Positions 60,383 to 64,000 of a DNA stretch of 64,000 nt are shown here, piece after piece. This DNA comes from Mucilaginibacter sp. (lineage in GTDB: Bacteria; Bacteroidota; Bacteroidia; Sphingobacteriales; Sphingobacteriaceae). How positions within the stretch are numbered: the stretch's first letter is position 1; the number at the start of each line of letters is the position of its first letter. The position numbers were made by a program, and so were the translations under genes. The stretch is from positions 1 through 64,000 of the forward strand of contig JAQBOA010000015.1 in the NCBI GenBank assembly GCA_028288305.1, in the 5' to 3' direction. The notes under the pieces are model-generated. The model was not told where the DNA came from. It was given only the letters and a program-made list of their open reading frames with translations, and did no database searches.

Positions 60383-61306
60383 ATGAGCCGCCGGAAAAAA
60401 ATAAGGATACTAATACCCGTCGTATTCCTCCTGTTTTTGTTTGCTTATTCCAGGCATAGGCAGCAAAACCAGGCAAATAATATAGTAGGACATCTGCAGA
60501 GAAAAGATATGAAAGAAATCTCTGGTATTGCTGCTTCAGGTATCGCTGCATCAGGGTTTAACTCTGACTTATATTATATACATAATGATAGCGGAGACAC
60601 TAGTCGTTTTTTTGCCATACAACCTGACGGAAAAGTAAAATCAGTCATCTACTTTAATGGTGACCCCAATGAAAGGTGGGGTGTAAATGATTGTGAAGAT
60701 ATAGCGGTTGGCCCAGGTCCGGTGAAAGGACGAAGTTATGTATATGTAGGCGACATCGGTGATAATAGTTCTAGATACAAATACATAACCGTTTACCGAA
60801 TTGAGGAAAAACCTGAATGGGCAAAAGACACTACCTTAAACGCGAATGCTGTACCCATCCATTTGAAATATCCCGATGGCCCAAAAGATGCGGAAACGCT
60901 AATGATTGATCCTATTGAAAAGCTGATATATATTGTATCAAAGCGCCAGGATTCGGTAACTGTTTATACCTCTCCCTTAAACTATAAGCCAAATGATACA
61001 CTTGTATTAAACAAACGCTGCAAGCTTTTCTTTCCTGGCTATAAATTGTTTAAATGGATTACTGCTGGCGACATATCAAAAGATGGTCAGCAGGTATTAT
61101 TGAAAAGTTATACCAAAGTTTACTATTGGAAGCGGGAAAATAACGAACCCATTTGGAAAACTTTACAAAAGAAACCACAGATACTGCCTTATACGCAGGA
61201 AAAACAAGGTGAAGCAATTGGCTTTACACCAGATGGCAAAGGTTATTATACGACAAGTGAAGGCGTTTATTCGCCAATTTATTATTATAAAATTCCGGGT
61301 GAATAA
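60383..61306 (+). CDS. Membrane-anchored beta-propeller-like protein, unknown function
   Basis: 307 residues. A short basic N-terminus and one hydrophobic helix (IRILIPVVFLLFLFAY) anchor it, followed by repeated strand units (SDLYYIHNDSGDTSRFFAIQ, SYVYVGDIGDNSS, TLMIDPIEKLIYIVSKR, GEAIGFTPDGKGYYTTSE) that suggest a propeller. The GDIGDN motif and DAETL are found in secreted Bacteroidota proteins I cannot name. A perfect in-frame duplication GIAASGIAASG occurs at about residues 48-58. Function unknown. Confidence 0.75.
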   Translation: MSRRKKIRILIPVVFLLFLFAYSRHRQQNQANNIVGHLQRKDMKEISGIAASGIAASGFNSDLYYIHNDSGDTSRFFAIQPDGKVKSVIYFNGDPNERWGVNDCEDIAVGPGPVKGRSYVYVGDIGDNSSRYKYITVYRIEEKPEWAKDTTLNANAVPIHLKYPDGPKDAETLMIDPIEKLIYIVSKRQDSVTVYTSPLNYKPNDTLVLNKRCKLFFPGYKLFKWITAGDISKDGQQVLLKSYTKVYYWKRENNEPIWKTLQKKPQILPYTQEKQGEAIGFTPDGKGYYTTSEGVYSPIYYYKIPGE

Positions 61307-61336
61307 TCAAGTTTAATTGAATAATCATTTAATATT

Positions 61337-62584
61337 TTACTGATAACGAACCGGTGAAAACAAACTAATGTCCATACTGGTTTTATCGCCAATAATAACC
61401 TCCGAAATAAGTTTACCTGTTGCAGGCCCTAATGCCAAACCGATCATAGCATGGCCAGTTGCTATAGCCAGGTTTTTAAACTTATTTGACATGCCAATAT
61501 AAGGTAAACCATCAGGCGAAACCGGGCGGAAACCAAACCATATATCTTTTTGTGGTGGTACTTCAAGTTTAAAATTAGGTAGATATTTAGGTACTGATTC
61601 TACTATTCCTTTGACCCTGTTCATATTTACCTGTTTGTTTATCTTTCCGATTTCCATTGTACCGCCAAACCGGATGCTGCCATTCATTGGAGTTATTGCT
61701 ACCCTTGCCTCGCATAAAATGAATGGAATCGTCATAGGTTTAACCGGATCATTTACCATAAACGAATAACCTTTGCCCGGCATTAATGGCACATTTAAAC
61801 CAGCAAGCTTGGCAATACCCGGCGACCATGAGCCTCCCGAAACAACGTAAGCATCGCCACTAAATTCTTTATCATCAGTGTTTACTGAAGATATCTTGTC
61901 AGCATTATGATTGATCTTAGCTACTTTGGTATTTCGGTGGATATGTACTCCTTTTGCTTCAAGATGTTTTACCAGCCCTTTCATTAAGTTATTAGGGTAC
62001 ATGTGCGCATCACAACGGTAGTGCACCGCACCCAATACATCCAATTCAATATCAGGCTGTAATTTGCGGCATTCATCAGGCGAAAGGTATTGCGCATCCA
62101 AACCTAGGTTTGTTGCTTTTTCAACCATATGAAGTTCTTCTTCTTCAACTTTTGCTGATTTAAAGAGCATTAGAATACCATTGTCTGTCAAGCCGAAATC
62201 AATACTTGTGTCTTTTTCAAATTCATGATAAAGCGACTTACTTAAAAGCGAAATATCTCTTAACCCTCCTGCTGAGTGTTCCGCGTGTTTTTTGGTGGCG
62301 CTTTTTAAAAATTTTAATCCCCAACCTATAAGTTCAGGATTAAGCGAAGGTTTTACATAAAAAGGACTTTTGCTGCTAAACATCCACCTGATACCTTGCT
62401 CCACTATACCCGGTGAAGCCAAAGGCACAAAATGACTCGGGGTTATCATCCCGGCGTTACCAAATGAGCAATTGTCCGACAAGTCACCCTGTTCTAAAAC
62501 ATCAACTTCCCAACCCAATTTATTAAGGTAATACGCAGAGAACAATCCAATAACTCCGCCGCCGATTATAATTGCTTTACTCAT
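61337..62584 (-). CDS. FAD-dependent D-hydroxyproline/D-amino-acid dehydrogenase-like
   Basis: 415 residues from ATG 62584; the longer ORF start runs through a palindromic repeat and is rejected. Rossmann motif AIIIGGGVIGLFSAYYL at the N-terminus, then SFGNAGMITPSHFVPLASPG, and a C-terminal GFRPVSPDGLPYIG and GHAMIGLALGPATGKL are typical of DadA-like flavoproteins. With the 4-hydroxyproline epimerase upstream it probably oxidises cis-4-hydroxy-D-proline to pyrroline-4-hydroxy-2-carboxylate at the membrane. The specific substrate is inferred from context. Confidence 0.88.
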   Translation of the reverse strand: MSKAIIIGGGVIGLFSAYYLNKLGWEVDVLEQGDLSDNCSFGNAGMITPSHFVPLASPGIVEQGIRWMFSSKSPFYVKPSLNPELIGWGLKFLKSATKKHAEHSAGGLRDISLLSKSLYHEFEKDTSIDFGLTDNGILMLFKSAKVEEEELHMVEKATNLGLDAQYLSPDECRKLQPDIELDVLGAVHYRCDAHMYPNNLMKGLVKHLEAKGVHIHRNTKVAKINHNADKISSVNTDDKEFSGDAYVVSGGSWSPGIAKLAGLNVPLMPGKGYSFMVNDPVKPMTIPFILCEARVAITPMNGSIRFGGTMEIGKINKQVNMNRVKGIVESVPKYLPNFKLEVPPQKDIWFGFRPVSPDGLPYIGMSNKFKNLAIATGHAMIGLALGPATGKLISEVIIGDKTSMDISLFSPVRYQ

Positions 62585-62598
62585 AAAATATTCCACCC

Positions 62599-62776
62599 GT
62601 CGTTGCGAGGTACGAAGCAATCTCAATTTTGTCTGAACCATGATTTATAGGATTTTAAGATTGCCATGATTACAATCTTTTTAATAAATCAATAAATTCC
62701 TTAAATCCTATAAATCATGGTTCAGACGTTTTAAACGATTACACAGTTCAGAGATTGCTTCGTTCCTTATAATGAC
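62599..62776. repeat. Two palindromic elements, one nested within the other
   Basis: The outer pair belongs to family A: left arm 62599-62624 (GTCGTTGCGAGGTACGAAGC...), right arm 62751-62776 (GAGATTGCTTCGTTCCTTAT...). Inside it, a complete family-B element has arms 62631-62659 (GTCTGAACCATGATTTATAG...) and 62699-62727. The layout suggests insertion of one element into the loop of the other. Confidence 0.8.
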
Positions 62777-62792
62777 ACTTTTAAATTAATTT

Positions 62793-63791
62793 TTATATCA
62801 CCTGAAACCCATAAGCATATGGATCTTCATCATCGATTTTTATAGTGTTATAGCCGTAAACCCTGGCCCATCCTTCAATACTTGGAATAATGGCTGGTTT
62901 GTCCCCTATCTTTACCTCATCTTCAACCCGTCCTATAAACTGGCTGCCAATTATACTTTCATGAATAAAGATATCCCCCTTTTTTAATTTCCCTTTTGCA
63001 TGCCATTGGGCCATGCGCGCGGAAGTTCCGGTTCCACATGGGGAACGGTCAATAGCCTTGTCACCATAAAAAACTGCGTTGCGGGCTGTAGCTTCCGCAG
63101 ATAATGTTTTGCCCGTCCAAAGAATATGTGAGCAGCCATTAATAGTTGAGTTTTCTGGATGAACAAAGGTGTAATTTTCATTTATCCTTTGTCTTAAAAC
63201 ACGGCTCCATGATATTAGTTGGTCAGCGGTATAATCTTCCAATCCTTTAAAATTTGGCTGTGGATCAACAATTGCATAAAAATTACCGCCATAGCTTACG
63301 TCAACAGTAAGTACGCCAAGGTCGGGACATTCCACTTCTAAATTTTCAGCAGCCAGGTAAGCTGGTACATTAGTCAGTTTTACCGATTTAACTTTGTTGC
63401 CCTCCTGTTTGTATTCTATCAACACCAAACCGGCAGGCGCTTCCATACGCACGATGCCGGGGGTTTTTGGGATGATCAAACCCTCTTCAATAGCGATGGT
63501 AATGGTTCCGATAGTTCCATGACCGCACATAGGCAAGCAACCACTGGTTTCAATAAACAAAACAGCCACATCATTTTGCGGATCATGAGGTGGATAAAGA
63601 ATACTGCCCGACATCATATCATGTCCGCGAGGTTCATACATTAGTCCTCTGCGTATCCAGTCATACTCTTTTAAAAAGTGCTGGCGCTTTTCGCTCATAT
63701 TATTACCCAACAGATTTGGGCCGCCACCGGCTACCAACCTTACCGGGTTGCCGCAGGTATGAGCGTCTATACAGAAAAAGGTTTTTGTCAT
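62793..63791 (-). CDS. 4-hydroxyproline 2-epimerase (proline racemase family)
   Basis: 332 residues. Catalytic cysteines Cys89 in LPMCGHGTIG and Cys252 in DRSPCGTGTSARMA, both present, identify a two-base racemase/epimerase rather than the dehydratase relatives. ...DAHTCGNPVR at the start is standard. The enzyme converts trans-4-hydroxy-L-proline to cis-4-hydroxy-D-proline, the first step of hydroxyproline breakdown. It lies between the dehydrogenase and the aldehyde dehydrogenase on the same strand. Assignment to hydroxyproline instead of proline is from this context. Confidence 0.93.
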   Translation of the reverse strand: MTKTFFCIDAHTCGNPVRLVAGGGPNLLGNNMSEKRQHFLKEYDWIRRGLMYEPRGHDMMSGSILYPPHDPQNDVAVLFIETSGCLPMCGHGTIGTITIAIEEGLIIPKTPGIVRMEAPAGLVLIEYKQEGNKVKSVKLTNVPAYLAAENLEVECPDLGVLTVDVSYGGNFYAIVDPQPNFKGLEDYTADQLISWSRVLRQRINENYTFVHPENSTINGCSHILWTGKTLSAEATARNAVFYGDKAIDRSPCGTGTSARMAQWHAKGKLKKGDIFIHESIIGSQFIGRVEDEVKIGDKPAIIPSIEGWARVYGYNTIKIDDEDPYAYGFQVI

Positions 63792-63880
63792 TGGTCATTA
63801 AGTCATTAGTCATTAAGTCATCGGCCATTTGTGTATAGTCGCATTTGAAGATTTTTTCAATGACTAATGACCAATGACTA
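63787..63880. repeat. Palindromic intergenic element, family D, second copy
   Basis: The left part (63787-63826) is made of GTCATTGGTCATTAAGTC words; the right arm (63858-63880) CAATGACTAATGACCAATGA.. is complementary. Its right end contains the stop codon complement of the partial aldehyde dehydrogenase and its left end overlaps the epimerase start. Confidence 0.8.
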
Positions 63881-64000
63881 TTTATTCGTCCAATTATTAT
63901 TAACAAGCCTCCAAATATTCAATGGATTATCCGTCTTTAATTCATCAGGCAATAAATCCTCGCTCCAGTTTTGCCAGCACACAGGCCTTACAAAGCGTTT
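63878..64000 (-). CDS. C-terminus of alpha-ketoglutarate semialdehyde dehydrogenase-like enzyme (partial)
   Basis: Only the last 40 codons are in the window, ending at TAG (63880-63878). The translation contains FVRPVCWQNWSEDLLPDELK and ends NPLNIWRLVNNNWTNK. This is the characteristic C-terminal end of NADP-dependent 2,5-dioxopentanoate (alpha-ketoglutarate semialdehyde) dehydrogenases (RPVxxQN...LLP..L...NPLxIWRLVNG), as I recall. The enzyme would perform the last step of hydroxyproline degradation to alpha-ketoglutarate. The rest lies to the right of the window. Confidence 0.8.
   Translation of the reverse strand, partial: KRFVRPVCWQNWSEDLLPDELKTDNPLNIWRLVNNNWTNK

Noticed and set aside
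62585..62641. N-terminal extension of the D-hydroxyproline dehydrogenase-like ORF
   Set aside because: It is encoded by the arms of palindromic repeats; the FAD-binding motif starts right after ATG 62584.

Overview
This window comes from a Bacteroidota chromosome, most likely a member of the Sphingobacteriaceae such as Mucilaginibacter or Pedobacter. The signs are a SusC/SusD pair, several CarboxypepD-like TonB receptors, weak Shine-Dalgarno sequences, promoters resembling the Bacteroidetes TTTG...TAnnTTTG type, moderately AT-rich DNA, a sphingolipid-desaturase homologue, and many palindromic intergenic repeats of the kinds common in this family. The genus is an inference. I saw no rRNA, tRNA, CRISPR array, transposase or prophage. 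The window starts inside an RND efflux permease and ends inside an aldehyde dehydrogenase.

Layout. 1-3.1 kb: an HAE1-type RND permease (partial) and its outer-membrane factor. 3.5-12 kb: a GH3 glycosidase with a C-terminal chitobiase-like domain, a secreted phosphodiesterase, an MFS transporter, a small secreted protein and a class-C beta-lactamase-fold hydrolase. 12-23.8 kb: small or ordinary genes, including an orphan antitoxin-like protein, a DUF3810 HExxH membrane protein, a penicillin-acylase-family enzyme, a TfoX-N protein, an ECF sigma factor with small followers, thioredoxin, a DUF1624-like membrane acyltransferase and an acetyl-esterase-like hydrolase. 23.9-27.5 kb: a signalling cluster of a cNMP-binding histidine kinase, a receiver domain fused to a thioredoxin-reductase-like flavoprotein that lacks its redox cysteines, and a UBP-type zinc finger.

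28.2-45.5 kb is the most striking region. It holds a metallophosphoesterase, a glycerophosphodiesterase, a YVTN-propeller/phosphoesterase fusion, SusD, SusC, a PhnZ-like HD oxygenase, an XRE-cupin regulator, a phosphonatase-like HAD hydrolase, a DUF5690-type transporter, a DAO-type FAD oxidoreductase of the kind found beside phosphonate genes, and a phosphocholine-specific phospholipase C. I read it as a phosphonate/organophosphate scavenging locus with its own SusCD uptake pair. The promoters of susC and of the HAD operon share a block with the same dyad, 37 of 45 positions identical, on either side of the regulator gene. That supports coordinated control of uptake and P-C bond cleavage.

46.3-59.1 kb: an efflux locus with an OmpR/histidine-kinase pair, TolC, membrane fusion protein and RND pump, flanked on both sides by paralogous YncE-like beta-propellers and also carrying a TonB receptor. 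A TACAG-type motif recurs upstream of both propeller genes and of tolC. 59.2-64 kb: a dihydroceramide Delta4-desaturase-like enzyme, a membrane-anchored protein of unknown function, and a hydroxyproline catabolic cluster (D-hydroxyproline dehydrogenase-like, 4-hydroxyproline epimerase, C-terminus of an alpha-ketoglutarate semialdehyde dehydrogenase-like enzyme).

Almost every convergent gene junction with more than 30 bp of room contains a dyad-symmetric element, drawn from at least seven sequence families. These probably act as bidirectional terminators.
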